Assembly (NCBI GenBank): GCA_016081115.2
Contig: CM071928.1
Location: 85,694,477-85,758,476, forward strand
Direction of reading: 5' to 3'
DNA length: 64,000 bases
From: Rehmannia glutinosa
Taxonomy: Eukaryota > Streptophyta > Magnoliopsida > Lamiales > Orobanchaceae
The translations under genes were made by a program, and so were the position numbers. Shown here one piece after another: positions 1 through 11,499 of this stretch (position 1 is the first letter of the stretch; each line of letters starts with the position of its first letter). The notes beneath the pieces were generated by a model. It had not been told where the DNA came from and did not search any database. It saw only the letters and a list, made by a program, of their open reading frames with translations.

Positions 1-1000
1 AAATATCTTTCTTAAGCTGGGAAGTATATATAACAATTCTACCGCTTTCGCTTCATCACATTCTCAAGAACAATTATCGACATAAAGACACTGTACAACC
101 CCAAAAAAAATCCAATCAACAGACAACATTAATCCAATATATTAAAATTTAAATCCACCAAACTTCGTGGCCATCTAACTCTCCAAATCAATGACACAAT
201 AATTACATACTAAGCAACGCACCACAATTATCCACAAATCAGGAAAGACAAAAACAATAAATTCCCCAAAAAACAGAATCATAAAATTTTCCATCAATGG
301 CACCAAACCACATCCAGGTTCCACATTCAAATCTCAACTAAATTCCAGCACAATCAGATCTAAAAACCCACGAACCCCCAAACTTGCCCAGATCACATTC
401 AATTCCGCAAACCCCCATTAATTAATTACTCACCAAATTACAGATCTAACCACACAAAAACATCAAAATCAATCCACAATTCCAACTCACATCATTTAAA
501 AACCAACTACACATACATTGATCATTCAACGTAGCATAAGAAACGTGCCTCCGCGGAGCCTATAACAGAATGAAAAAGGGACTTTTGGCGTGAATTTGCA
601 GTCTCCTTTCAGATCCTCAAACACACTCTTTAGTTGATAATAAAGCTGGTTTAAACGTGCTTGCATGTGATGTGTATATGTATGTGTACATGTATAAATA
701 TACACGTACGTCTGTGTGTATGAGCGTGTAAAATACGGTGTAGAATTGAATGGTTTTTGTACTGTGAAATGTTTCTGATGGGGAAATTGGATTTGTATTT
801 TAGGGATTTAGGGTTTGACTAAAATGGGATGGAAATTATTCGGTTGAATTGAACTTTTTCGTACATATTCTGAGTAAAAAAACTATAATATTTGTAATTT
901 TGAGTTAAAACATTTACCATACTATATATTAGATATTCGATCCGGCCGGATCAACCCAATATTTTTATCAGACTGGGCTGTGATTTATTATGTCCGAAAA
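1..1000 (-). other. possible leader and intron of an off-window minus-strand gene
   Basis: No protein can be read here. On the minus strand the stretch from about 660 down to 540 looks like a transcribed leader (CT/GA-rich, followed by a GC-richer patch near 550). It is followed by T-rich intron-like DNA ending in a good acceptor (TTGTACAG, around 92-99) just before the window edge. This is what a 5' UTR intron of a gene running off the left end would look like. From 620 to 1000 there is AT-rich DNA with TATG/TGTG simple-sequence patches. Inference only; a transcript alignment would settle it. Confidence 0.25.
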
Positions 1001-1170
1001 AATCAGGTCTATTTAGCCCTGCCCGGTTGCCCCATATTTATAGTGTACTTTCATGAGATGGGCCGGTCTGAGCTCTCAAAATAGCAGCCCAGTTAATCTT
1101 TGGATTAGTCCAGTCCCATTTTTGCTCTAGGTCCAACGGGCTGAACAAGACTATGATTTTGACAACTCTA
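940..1170. mobile_element. degraded hAT-like GGCCCG-rich repeat
   Basis: A patch rich in GGCCGG/GGGCTG words that ends in TTGACAACTCTA, the same terminal 12-mer as the better preserved copy at 32316-32703. The left end is not recognisable. Related fragments ending in ACAACTCTA or opening TAGGGATGACAA occur near 2080-2222 and 8243. Confidence 0.4.
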
Positions 1171-1572
1171 CTATATATGTGTATCTTTTATTATACTTGA
1201 TAGATAATAATCCATAATAAGAAATAACTATATATTTATTTAAAACATAATACTGCATCAAAATAATTATAATTATTAATTTTGAATATCTTATAATCAA
1301 TAAATTTAGAAAATACTATATAAAAATGTAATGATTGTTAAATTAATTATAATTATAAGTTGTGTCACAATTATAAATTGCTAAATTAGGTTATATATTG
1401 ATCTTTTTTCTAGAATAATAAATGCATATTAAAGGTTACAACTAAAATCAATGAAAAAGGTCAATGCCCTCACAATTGTCCAAATCCAATTTTGCTAATC
1501 TATATGCAGTAGCATTTAAATTAAGTGGAACATGGTTTATTTCAAAGCTGTCTAACTTTTAATAGAGTGCGT

Positions 1573-1960
1573 AAGGGCATCTCCAGTGGAAAAATCCTTC
1601 AAAGGTTTTTCCACATTTGTTTGTGTGCCATATTACCCACCACATCAAAAGCAAAAACTCCACCATCTTAAAAATATTTTCCCACAATAACTAAGCCTAT
1701 TTACAACTTTTTAATGGTCCTACCATACAATTTATTAAATAATAAAAAGTAAAAAAAATCAATTTCAACTTATTTCTCTATACATGGCCCCACACGCCAC
1801 ACCACCAACTTTTTGCCCCATTATCTCCCTCCATGAACCGGACTACAATCCAGTGTTTTCCCAAAAATCCAAAATCTCCCCTCACAATGGTAAGTAAGGA
1901 TTTTCCATGGCACAGTTTTTCGTGAAAATCCCTTCAAAATCTTTACCATTGTAGTTGCCC
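1573..1960. mobile_element. foldback MITE, termini AGGGCATCTCCAGTGG
   Basis: The left end AGGGCATCTCCAGTGG is mirrored by CCATTGTAGTTGCCCT at the right, and the next 60 or so bases of each arm are also inverted repeats (runs of ATCCTTCAAAGG and its complement). It is flanked by TA on both sides. A second copy, in the other orientation and interrupted by a hAT element, lies at about 9235-10655. It contains no coding capacity. Confidence 0.7.
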
Positions 1961-2065
1961 TTATAGTTTTATCCAAAAAAAAAAAAAGTGTAATGGTTTT
2001 ATCCAAAAAAAAAAAAAAGTGTAATAGTTTTATCCAAAAAAAAAGTGTAATAGTTTTATCCAATA
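1960..2065. repeat. short tandem repeat, about 27-32 bp unit
   Basis: Three and a half units of GTGTAATRGTTTTATCC followed by a variable A-tract (9 to 14 A) are arranged head to tail directly after the foldback MITE. The A-tract length varies between units, as expected from replication slippage. Confidence 0.8.
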
Positions 2066-2074
2066 GTAAATAAA

Positions 2075-2340
2075 TAGAATCGGCCCGACCATTTTAGTTA
2101 TCTTTTCATGGGATTAGGCTCTAAAAATAACGGCTTGGTCACTATTTGGTCCAGCCGGTCCAACCGGATTTTTTCCTTTAGTCCGACGGGCCATCACCGA
2201 CCCGACCCTTTTAACAACTCTAGCTGCCAATGCCATCCATATTTAGCAAAATCGGGTCGAGCTGGGTTAGGCCAAAACTCCATCAGGCCAATATATTCAC
2301 GGCCCAACCTAGCTCATGTAAAGGGCCTAAATACACATTA
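2075..2340. mobile_element. degraded hAT-like GGCCCG-rich repeat fragments
   Basis: GC-rich words (CGGCCCGACC, GGTCCAGCCGG, CCGACCCGACCC) run up to AACAACTCTAG at 2212-2222, the usual terminus of this repeat family in the window. The following 120 bases (CGGGTCGAGCTGGG etc.) are of similar composition. Open frames here are composition artefacts. Confidence 0.35.
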
Positions 2341-2455
2341 GTGTACTAGTTATCTAACATACATAACATTGCCCTAGAGACATCTATGCAACCCAGTTAT
2401 CTACTTAACCTAATATCTTTTTCCATCTTCTCATCAGATCTAAAAATTGCAGTCC

Positions 2456-2665
2456 ACGTAAATTACAAAAACTACCCGTAATGTTTTGTCTAATTACAAA
2501 AAGATACAGTTATCTTTCAAAATCACAAATTCCCCCTTAGATTTTACAAAAATCCCGAAAAAATTGTTTCTGTTTTTATAAAAACCCCTTTAAAAGGTGC
2601 AATTTGTAAAATAGAAACAAGTATCGGGGTTTCGAAAGATAACTGAGATAACCTTTTTGTGATAA
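2456..2665. mobile_element. foldback MITE, type B (Mutator-like family)
   Basis: It starts AAATTACAAAAACTACCC and carries the type B core (CAGTTATCTTTCAAAA mirrored by TTTCGAAAGATAACTG). It lies 110 bp beyond the 3' end of the acyl-activating enzyme coding region, so it probably sits in or near that gene's 3' UTR. The ends are worn and no target duplication was seen. Confidence 0.6.
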
Positions 2666-2776
2666 AACTATTAAATGCCATCTTCAATTCTTACAATGGA
2701 CATGGACAACATACATCTAACATGAACATGGGAAATGTTTTACAACAAGAATAATGTTTTTACATACAAATGGATG

Positions 2777-5287
2777 TCACATTCTGCTCATCTTAGAGAG
2801 GCTTCCCATCGCTCTGGCTTTCTGTCTGAGAACAAACTTTTGCGTCTTTCCGGTTGAAGTCTTCGGCAAGTCCTCGAAAACCACGGTTCTCGGAGCCATA
2901 TAGCGCGGCAACCTGTCCCGACAATACTCGATAATATCCTCCGCGCTCGCGACACAACCGTCCTTGAGTTTCACGAACGCACACGGCGTCTCGCCCCAAT
3001 GGTCGTCGGGTCTTCCGACAACGGCCGCCTCAACAACGGCCGGATGACTAAATATCACCGACTCGACTTCGATCGTGCTTATATTCTCCCCTCCGGAGAT
3101 TACAATATCCTTCGCTCGGTCCTTTAGCTCTATATAACCATCGAGATGTTTCACCGCCAAGTCACCACTTCGAAACCACCCGCCTTTAAAGGCGTCTCGG
3201 GTCGCTACGATGTTTTTCAAATAACCGTTCATCACCGTATTTCCTCTAAACATCACCTCCCCCATCGTTTTCGTGTCCGGAGGTACGCTCCGCATGGTGG
3301 CCGGATCTTTTACATCGACTTCTTCCATGCCGAGATGCTGCAAGCCTTGACGAGCCTTTATTTTCGCTCGTTCCTCGGGCGGTAAAGAATCCCACTCGGG
3401 TTTCCAAGCACAAACCGTCCCGGGACCGTAGGTCTCCGTTAAACCATACGAATGAGTCACTTTGAATCCCAATTCCTCCATTTTAAAAAGTACCTGAGGT
3501 GGCGGCGGTGCGCCACCTGTCATAACCGACACTTTTCCACGAAGCGGCCTTCGTTCTCTAGCCGGCGCGTTTATTATCATGTTCAAGACAGTAGGCGCGC
3601 CTCCCATATGCGTGACATTATGCGCGGCTATACTATCGAAAATTCCCTCAGCGGTTACATTTCTCATACATATATTAGTGCCGCCTTGCGCGGCCACGGC
3701 CCACGTGAGGCACCACCCGTTGCAATGAAACATCGGTACGGTCCATAAATACACAGGCATAGACAGCATCTCGTTTAAAAGAGCAGCAGCTAACGAATTC
3801 AAATACGCTCCTCTGTGACTATAAACGACGCCTTTGGGACTCGACGTCGTTCCAGACGTGTAATTGAGAGCAATAGGGTCAAATTCGTCGTTTGGCCTTA
3901 CTACCGCGAAATCGGTTCGTCCTGATGCTAAGAAAGACTCGTATTCCAGAACTTCCGGAGATGAATCATGGGATTCTGGGATTAAGACTAAAGAAGGCAA
4001 CTTGATACCTTCCTCGGACAAGAGTTTAAATGCACCCTTGGCTGTATCGAGAAGCTGGTAATCGACGAATATAATTTTGGCTTCTGAATGTTTCAGCAAA
4101 CCGGACACCATTGTCGAATTGTGGCGTACGTTAAGCGTACACAAGACCGCTCCGGCCATTGGAACGGCGAAGTGTAGCTCATACATTGCTGGGATATTTG
4201 GGGCCAAGGCAGCAACCTGGTCATAGTATCATTAATTAGCAAGGAGAACGAACAGAAGACAATTAACACAAGGGATAATTACAAAAACACCCCCAAGGTT
4301 TAGGCTAATTACAAAAAAATCCAGAGATGTTTCAAAATTACAAAAAGCCCCTCAGGTTTGTTTTTGTCTTAAATTTAAGGGGTTAGCTGTAATATTTTTT
4401 GCTTATGAAGGGGGAAGATGTAAGCAGAATCAAACCTTACGGTTTTTTTTTTAAATTTTTAAAAATCTCTGGGTTTTTTTGTAATTAGCCCAAACCTCAG
4501 GGGGGTTTATGTAATTATCCCTTAACACAATGTAGGCATTAGAAGAGAAAACAAAAAATGAACTTATAGAAAATCCAACATGGATAAACTTTTCTCAAAA
4601 TCCTACACTACACTATATCAATTATCACATTACACTCATACCTAATCCATAAATTCTAATTATTATGTAATGCTGCATATGTTTATTGCTCAAAAACTTA
4701 TCCATGTGGTGCTTTTCTTAATACATATAAAAAAAAGGGATAATTACAAAAATCCTCCTCAGGTTTGGGCTAATCACTAAAAAAACCCAGTGACTTTCAG
4801 AAATTACAAAAATTCCCTTTAGATTTGATCCATCTTACATTTTCCCTATTCATAAGCAAGAAATATTTCAAAAGCTCCCCTTATATTTATCAAAATATTA
4901 CAATTACCCCCTTAAATTTAAGGTAATAATCAAACTTAAAGGTTTTTTTTTGTAATATTCAAAGATATCTTTGTTTTTTTGAAATTAGTTGAAACCTTAG
5001 GGGGGGGTTTTGTAATTATCCCTAAAAAAATTATTCATGTGATTGTGTATTCTAGTACAGTCCATGAGAGAAATGATTTGCCTTTCTATAATATGATGAT
5101 GCATTAGAAACCAATAATCTTGTCCACATTAATCACCCAACTTTCTTATTCATCAAATTTTGTTCTCTACCTTGCAGATATCCCCACCACAAGCATTGTC
5201 ACAAGTCACAAACATGTCATACTGATTAAGAATTTAAAAGTAGACAAATTGAAAAATACAATAAATAGAAAAGGCCAAAGTTACACG

Positions 5288-5329
<42 letters not shown>

Positions 5330-6475
5330 AGAGGGTTATATGAGACCACCTCATAGGGTAAGTCTTATAGGGACCAATCCTAGCCACATATCTAGATTTT
5401 TCAATGGTTGTGATTTTAGAGCTAAATATTCAGATTAAATATTGGTAATTAGAGAAAGGGGTAAATTAGCCATACTACAAAATTACCCAATATTCATGGG
5501 ATTCTGTTCACATTATGATCACACAATCTATCCAAATCTCACATCAAATTCAACGTGAACAAATCTCATCTTTCTTAATTATCCTCCTTCTTCTTCAACT
5601 CACTATTGTGAGAAATCATTCATCCTTTTTCTTCAACTCACTATTGTGTGAAAAAAGTTGCAGACAATTTGCCATAGTTGCTAGAGCTTGACTTCAGTTC
5701 GAAGTTTGCTTATGAAGATGTAATTTGTTGCTTGTGTAGATGTGTCATTGTGTTTTTATATATCATTAACTACATAAGCAAGTCATAAGCAACAAATTCA
5801 TACTACATAAGCAACAATCATATACTACATAAGCAACAAATATACACTACGTATGCACCACGAATACATTAGCTACATAAGCAAGTCATAGCAACAAACC
5901 CATACTACATAAGCAACAAGTCTATACTACATAAGCAACGGATATACACTACGTATGCACCACGGATACATTAGCTACATAAGCAAGTCATAAACAACAA
6001 ACTCATACTACATAAGCAACAAGTCTATATTAGATAAGCAACAAATATACACTACGTATGCACCACGAATACATTAACTACATAAGCGAGTCATAAGCAA
6101 CAAACTCATACTACATAAGCGATAAGCATATACTACATAAGCAACGAATATACACTACACATGCATCACAGATACATTAACTATATAAGCAAGTCATAAG
6201 CAACAACCCTATACTACATAAGCAACAGAGAAATTTTTGGAAAGCAAACTTATTTGGAGAGAGAGTATGCATGAAGAGTGGGTGAAATCACGTGAAAGAG
6301 GGAATAAAATCTTAGTGCGATTCTAAAGTGCCAAATTACCACCCTACCCTTTTTAAATTCGCAACAAAAAAAACATAAAAAAGCCCTAAAAACGGACCAC
6401 CAAAAATTGTTGATCTATGGTTAGGATGTGTCCCCATGGACTCACCCCAAGTAGGAGGACCTATTTGATCCATAT

Positions 6476-6512
<37 letters not shown>

Positions 6513-7817
6513 CACAAATTATTACTAATCAATATTTGGTACAAACTTTTATATATATAATATGTTAATAAGCAAACATAGTGTCATTGTCGAACTTTAA
6601 TTTTAAATCAAGAAAATTTTTCACTATAATTATCGCAAGGTTGCGAAATTGCTGAGTGCTAGGTCGGTCGGGGTTTGGCGCCTAGCGCCTAGAACAATAC
6701 TATTTTTTAAAGTTTTTAATTTTGGCTGATTTTTGGCCGCCTAGGCAGACACCTAGGCCCGATTTTTGGCCGAAACTATTTTTTTCATCGATTTTGGCAA
6801 AATCGGTTCGGCCTAGGCCTAGGCCGATTTATACATTGATTATTAGTTGGGAGGAGTGAAGGGGAAGGAATAAAATTTAAAAAAACCAAACTACTCCATC
6901 ATTCAAATGAAACAGGGAGAAAATAGTCACTACAAAAAAAAATCTAAAACACAAACATGTAATCACAAAAAAAAAAAAAAAAAAGGAAACAATCTTCACC
7001 AATGAACAAAGCCCAAAACAGATATAATCCCAAGAATAACAAAAACCAATTTTACCATTGGAACACCAAATTTTGTTGTGGTTTTTAAACCAAATTTGGT
7101 GTTTTGGTGTAATTTGACAAAAACCATCTCCTCCAAATTTCACACCAAATAAATATTTTATTCTTTCTTTTTTCATTTTATAATAAATAAATTTATCTAT
7201 CTATATAATTATTTCATTACTTTTATTTAACTACTACGAATTCATTTAACTACATTTGTTTTTAAAGTTGGGAATAGTAATGGGAGAGAAAGAGATAAAT
7301 TTCAAAAAAACTGAAAGATATATGTTCGAAACTTTGTCAACACCATTACAAAGGTATGTGGTCAAGTTCATTTAACTACATTAAAACTACATATAATTAA
7401 AATTATTTTAATTAATTACATCACAAATTATTTGTTAATTATTAAAATTAATAAAACCACACCAAATTTGTTGGAGATCAAAAACAGAGACCACAAACAA
7501 ATACAAGAACCACGAAAACAAATTTTCTCAAAGAACCCACAAATTTCTTCAAAATTCAAAAATCACCCAAAAAAAGAACAAAAAAATGGCGAAAAACAAA
7601 ACGAAGAACTCACAACATCGCCGCGAGAAATCCCTAGACGATTGAGAGCAGAAGCGAGTCTGATACACCTATCACGAGTCTCTTTCCAAGTGAACTTCAA
7701 ATCTCCATAAACAACAGAAACTCTATCTCCGTAAACAATCGCAGATCTTTCCAAAAAACTTATGGGGCTCAGTGGAACATAGTTTGCTGCGCATTTCAGA
7801 GTACCCTTTAATTCCAT
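2777..7817 (-). CDS. acyl-activating enzyme (medium/short-chain or aromatic acyl-CoA ligase), peroxisomal
   Basis: Two exons: 7614-7817 and 2777-4216 (minus strand), joined in phase 0 across a GTGAGT donor and a CCAG acceptor, giving 547 aa. It belongs to the ANL superfamily, which forms an acyl-AMP and then the CoA thioester. Visible motifs are the P-loop TSGTTSSPKG (about residue 165), the adenine-binding GLTETYG, the hinge region GWFRSGDLAV, and the terminal PKTSTGKTQK with the catalytic lysine. The last three residues are SRM, a known plant PTS1, so peroxisomal location is expected. The N-terminus (CAANYVPLSPISFLERSA) is typical of the plant AAE1/AAE11/BZO1/CNL clade. The substrate (butyrate, benzoate, cinnamate or another acid) cannot be told from sequence. 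The length is normal and there are no lesions. The second exon starts VAALAP, so the TTG at 4205-4207 is not a start. Confidence 0.93.
4272..4521. mobile_element. foldback MITE, type A, 9-bp TSD TTAACACAA
   Basis: A 250-bp palindrome starting GGGATAATTACAAAAACACC and ending in its complement. It is flanked on both sides by the identical 9-mer TTAACACAA (4263-4271 and 4522-4530). The 9-bp duplication places it with Mutator-like elements. It lies in the acyl-activating enzyme intron. Confidence 0.93.
4737..5022. mobile_element. foldback MITE, type A
   Basis: A 286-bp palindrome of the same family. The flanks TAAAAAAAA and TAAAAAAAT match at 8 of 9 positions. Arms contain the usual order CCCAGTGACTTTC, then TTTAAGG, then the mirrored set. 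Confidence 0.88.
5290..5326. repeat. (TA)n microsatellite, left border of the inserted element
   Basis: An uninterrupted TA dinucleotide run. A second run at 6479-6511 bounds the other side of the element between them. Confidence 0.95.
5327..6478. mobile_element. (TA)n-bounded terminal-inverted element carrying 102-bp tandem repeats
   Basis: It begins GGGAGAGGGTTATATGAGAC. The right end, read in reverse complement, begins GGATATGGATCAAATAGG and continues in imperfect register for about 60 bases (shared words GGGTAAGTC/GGGGTGAGTC, AGGGACC/GGGGAC, ATCCTARCC). It sits between two TA microsatellites, as described for rice Micron elements that target (TA)n. The centre holds four and a half copies of a 102-103 bp repeat. 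There is no coding capacity. Assignment to a Micron-like class is inference. Confidence 0.6.
5764..6230. repeat. tandem repeat, 102-103 bp unit, about 4.5 copies
   Basis: Units start with CATTARCTACATAAGC at 5764, 5867, 5969, 6072 and 6174, so the period is 102-103 bp. Each contains three internal ACTACATAAGCRAC motifs and one CACTACGTATGCACCACG. Units differ by scattered substitutions. Confidence 0.93.
6640..6840. mobile_element. GGCGCCTAGG-rich MITE, copy 1
   Basis: Contains clustered GCGCCTAGCGCCTAG, CCGCCTAGG and GCCTAGGCCTAGGCCG words and the TTGCGAAATTGC-like left end. It is homologous to copies at 21991-22221 and about 45826-46140. Ends are worn. Confidence 0.6.
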
Positions 7818-8240
7818 GGATTTGATTTTGATTCACTGTTGCTGATTTTTGGGTTTTTTAAAAAGTCGATTACAGGAAACACGACTTATGCGAATTTTGG
7901 AGATGGACTCTGGCTATGCTATTCCATTGCTGTAATTGCTTGAGATTTTAGGTTTGATTGAGCTTCTCAAAAAAAAAAAAAAAAAAGGTTTGATTGAGGG
8001 TAAGGTCCACAGAATTTGCTTTTATTATCACTAGAGAGTTGTGGGACTCCATTACAATGTCTTGCATGTTTCCTTTTTTAAAAGCTATTTTTCATTTTAT
8101 TATTTTATACTAGAAGGCGGTATTTGCGCTAAGGCTGGCAAAATCGTGTAATTGTGTCTTATTTTATGTCAGGGGCGGATTCAGGAATTAGTAGAAAGGT
8201 GAAATTTAAGTAAAATTTCTAAGAAAATTATTTATATATA
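7818..8240. promoter_or_regulatory. upstream region of the acyl-activating enzyme gene
   Basis: This is the DNA upstream of the minus-strand ATG at 7817, including a poly-A/T run at about 7971-7987. I could not pick a convincing TATA box or a transcription start. Confidence 0.3.
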
Positions 8241-9235
8241 TAGGGATGACAATGGGGCGGGATGGGGCGGGACGGGTTGGGCAAATAATGAAGCCAATAA
8301 ATAAATATAAAAAAGCTAAAAAAATATATCATTTTTAATTTCATGCTTGATGATGGCACTTAAGGATGACAAATCGCTCGTCTCGGCCCTATAAAAATAA
8401 CAACTCGTCGATAAGCTCAAGCCCCAACACAACACAATGACCTTATGGGCCTAAAATTATTTAAACTCAAACACGACGCACTAAAAACACGAGAAAAAAC
8501 ATAGTGCGGACACGATAAACACAATAAGAAAACTGTTAAGTTGATTTAGTTAGGACCGTTAGACCATTAACTAATAAAATATATGACTTCCTTAATATAT
8601 TTGATATTTAGATACATATTCTAATAAATTACCAATACAAATAGTTATGTACATTTTAAAAGTAATGACATGCATGATAAATGTACAAATGATAAAAGTA
8701 ATGCTGTCACAAATATATTAAATATAGCATCAATTCCACGATAGCACAAAAAAATTTACATTCTTCATTCTTGATTTTTAATTGAATTTAGACTTTGGGG
8801 TAGATTTGGGTTTTACATTAAATTTTGGGTGGGCTAATTTTGAATATTGTAAAAATTATAATACTAAAAATAAAATTTTTGAAAATTTCCGCCCATGTTT
8901 GTGTCGATGTGATAATGACACGATACGATACGATAAGGTCAACCACGAACAAGACACTATAAGAATCTGCTCCGACATGAACACGAACACGAAGATTTTC
9001 GTGTCGACACAACACGACACAATTTGACACGATAAGTCAAAAATAAAAAGAAAATGATTTACACGTTAATACACAAAAGTAAATTACATGATATTACACA
9101 ACAATACATGATACAAACATACAAAATAACAGGTTATCGTGTCACTATATGTCACTACCAGGTAAACATAGAATTATCGTGTCACTAACAGGTAAACGTG
9201 TATTAGCGTGTCGCTAACCGATAATTGTGTCCTTA
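8240..9235. repeat. degraded repeats, GGGGCGGG and CGTGTC/CACGAC-rich
   Basis: It opens with TAGGGATGACAATGGGGCGG, a hAT-like end that is soon truncated. A second start at about 8364 (AAGGATGACAAATCG) leads into a long patch rich in GACACGA/CGTGTC words (8880-9235), with AT-rich DNA between. Open frames here are low-complexity. No gene is seen. Confidence 0.45.
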
Positions 9236-9541
9236 GGGCAACTCCAATGGTAGGTTTTTGGAGGGGTTTTTTCACGAAAAAACTGTGTCAACCAAAAACT
9301 TTACTATTGTGAGTAAGAATTTGGGGTTTGTAGGGAAACACCGGTTTGTAAATACAAATCGGTTTATGGGGAGAGATAATGGGGCAGAAAGTTGGTGGTG
9401 TGGGCCCATGTGTAGAGAAATATGTTGAAATTGATTTTTTTTTTTACTTTTTTATTATTTTGTAAATTGTATGGTAGAACCATTAAAAAGTTGTAAATAG
9501 ATTTAATCATTGTGGGGAAATGTTTTTAAGATGGTGAAGTT

Positions 9542-10571
9542 TAGGGGTGATCACAAATTTTCAAAAACCGCCCGCACCGCATTGCACTGCACCGTTTATT
9601 GTGATTTTCCGATTATAACCGCGATTTATAATATTGAATGAAAATCGCACCGCCTTGTTGGTTCGGTTATGGTTTTGGAACAAAATCGCACCGCCAAAAC
9701 CGCACCGCCCTCTTACATATTTAGGGTTAAAATATAATATTTCTCTTATCCTTATAGTTGAATAATTAGACAATCTATGTATTATAAACTAAAATTGTGA
9801 ATAATAAATTACTTGTGATCTTTTTTTTTTTTTTTGAGTAAACACCCTTGATTGGGTGAGGGGTTAGGCATGGCCCCCAACCTGTGTATTGATATGGAAA
9901 TGTTTACAGAAAATTGATTAAGAAAATTACACTGAGAATGATTATAATTGCATCAATACAGAAAATTCTCCTATACTAGAAATTATCTAAGCTATTAGTT
10001 TGTGTACATATGGCAATATCAACAAAGACAAAACTTGTCATCCTATCCCTTTTTTAGAGCGGAATGATGGAAGGCCCATTTGATCCACTCTTGCAATCCA
10101 CATAACATGTCTTGGCAAAGTTGTTGTAGAAAAAATAGTGAAGGTAGGCAAAGAAGGACCCATTTTGGCAAGGCCATCAGTCACCTTATTACATTCCCTA
10201 AAGGCATGAAGAAACTTACAATCAAACTTGTTAATATCAGTAAAAATTGAGTTCATGTAGTGCCTCAAATCCCATGGGCCATGAGCCTTAGATTTTAAAC
10301 AAGAGATGAGGATGTTAGAGTCAGACTCAATGAGCAGTTTTGTGCCAAGATTAGCAGGGAGACTCTCTAGTACTTCATATTATAATTTTATCAATCTTAT
10401 AATATTTTTGTTCATTAAAAACCATCAAATCGCCCGCAACCGCCCAAAACCGCACCTTTGATTTTACATGTTAAAACCGCGACTTGAAATTATTTTTTGT
10501 GAAAACCGCATTAGGCAATTCGGTTTGAATTTTTGTAAAAAAACCGCTAAACCGCACCGTGATCACCCCTA
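9542..10571. mobile_element. non-autonomous hAT element, 8-bp TSD GTGAAGTT
   Basis: Perfect 13-bp terminal inverted repeats TAGGGGTGATCAC and GTGATCACCCCTA. The 8-mer GTGAAGTT is duplicated at 9534-9541 and 10572-10579. Both features are hAT hallmarks. Subterminal regions are rich in AACCGCACCG words on both sides, typical of repeated transposase-binding sites. There is no transposase; the centre is a captured LINE 3' fragment. Confidence 0.9.
9818..10375 (-). pseudogene. LINE 3' fragment with RNase H-like remnant inside the hAT element
   Basis: A T15 run at 9821-9835 is the poly-A tail of a minus-strand retroposon. Upstream of it (10038-10268, minus) the frame reads FRECNKVTDGLAKMG, a close match to the C-terminal RNase H region of plant L1-type LINEs (consensus FRECN.VADGLAK.G). 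It is 5'-truncated, as LINE copies usually are. Boundaries are approximate because I found no clear target duplication. Confidence 0.75.
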
Positions 10572-11183
10572 GTGAAGTTTTTGCTTTTGACGTGGCGAGT
10601 AACATGATACATAAAAAACTGTGGAAAAACCTTTAAAAAAACCTTTGGGGCTAAATCAATAAAATAATAAATATTTAATACTCCAAAGTGGACCCCATCC
10701 CTGCGAGCGTGTCGTCTGTTCATTTCATGTAAAAAATTGGTATAGTTTTTTTTAAATCCTTGTTTAAGAGTAAACCATAAATTTTCCTATATATTTATTG
10801 TTGTTGTTGCAAAAAGTAGTTAGCTAGGCTGATAAGAAATCGTCTCATTAATAAATTAAATCTACTCTATATATTAAAATAAAAAACAAAGTTGACACAT
10901 GGCGTCGCCTCATTAATTTTGATATTTGCCAACTTCCTCTCAATTCCACATGGCGGTTTCACATTTATATATATGACAATCATATGTACAAAATTAAAAG
11001 ATAACAAATTTTATGCAGATTATAAAAGATTGTTGGGATTTGGTCCAGATCCTGCGCAATGGGCTTAAAAAAAGCGCGGAGGCGCGGCCCGCGATTCGAA
11101 CTTGATTTGGATTGCATAGTTAAGGGATAGCTTAAAGGATATGATTTGACTACCTATACCAACAGCAAGTGCATCTTCTTTTC

Positions 11184-11270
11184 GGTGCCCATTACATAGA
11201 AAACTACGAGGTTAAGCGTCTTGGCCGGAGTAGACATGGGATGGGTGACTTTAGGAAGTTTTCCTGGTGC
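11184..11270 (+). ncRNA. 5S rRNA-like sequence in the 5' Cassandra LTR
   Basis: The order GAGGTTAAGCGTCTTGG, then GGAGTAG, then GGGATGGGTGAC, then GGAAGT follows plant 5S rRNA box A, intermediate element and box C. Several positions are changed and it is not a functional 5S gene. In the 3' LTR the equivalent block is 12071-12160 and retains GGGTGACCCC better. Confidence 0.8.
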
Positions 11271-11499
11271 GGCGTGCGTGAAGTGAGGACAAAGACGCTA
11301 GAAAAGACTCGTGTTGGTTTGTGGGGGACGATCGTCAATCAGGAAGTAGCGCTAGAGGTCCAACAACCGGTATCGAGCAGGTCACGAGTTCGAATTCCCT
11401 TGGAAGCACGCTGCAGGTGATGGTTGCGGGAGCGGTGGGGCGAGATCTTTGGCGCAATGAGGTAAACGGACGAGCGAAGGTAGGTTGCGGATGGGCCGG

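Larger units (their letters stand above)
4217..7613 (-). other. 3.4-kb intron of the acyl-activating enzyme gene
   Basis: The single intron is made largely of inserted repeats: two foldback MITEs (4272-4521 and 4737-5022), a (TA)n-bounded element with internal tandem repeats (5327-6478) and a GGCGCCTAGG repeat (about 6640-6840). The rest (6840-7610) is AT-rich with poly-A/T runs; I see nothing functional there. Confidence 0.85.
9235..10655. mobile_element. foldback MITE (AGGGCAACTCCAATGG) split by a nested hAT element
   Basis: The left part (9235-9541) starts AGGGCAACTCCAATGG and the right part (10572 to about 10655) ends near CCTTTGGGGC. With the insert removed, these correspond to the element at 1573-1960 read in reverse. 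The right terminus is worn. Confidence 0.7.

Noticed and set aside
5764..6230. Regular repeats that could suggest a CRISPR array
   Set aside because: Units are contiguous 102-103 bp tandem copies without unique spacers, inside a plant intron.
11184..11270. A functional 5S rRNA gene
   Set aside because: Only the internal promoter core is conserved; it lies inside an LTR and many stem positions are lost.
11380..11402. GAGTTCGAATTCCC, resembling a tRNA T-arm
   Set aside because: It directly follows the LTR and primer binding site of the TRIM; no acceptor, D-arm or anticodon arm can be formed around it.
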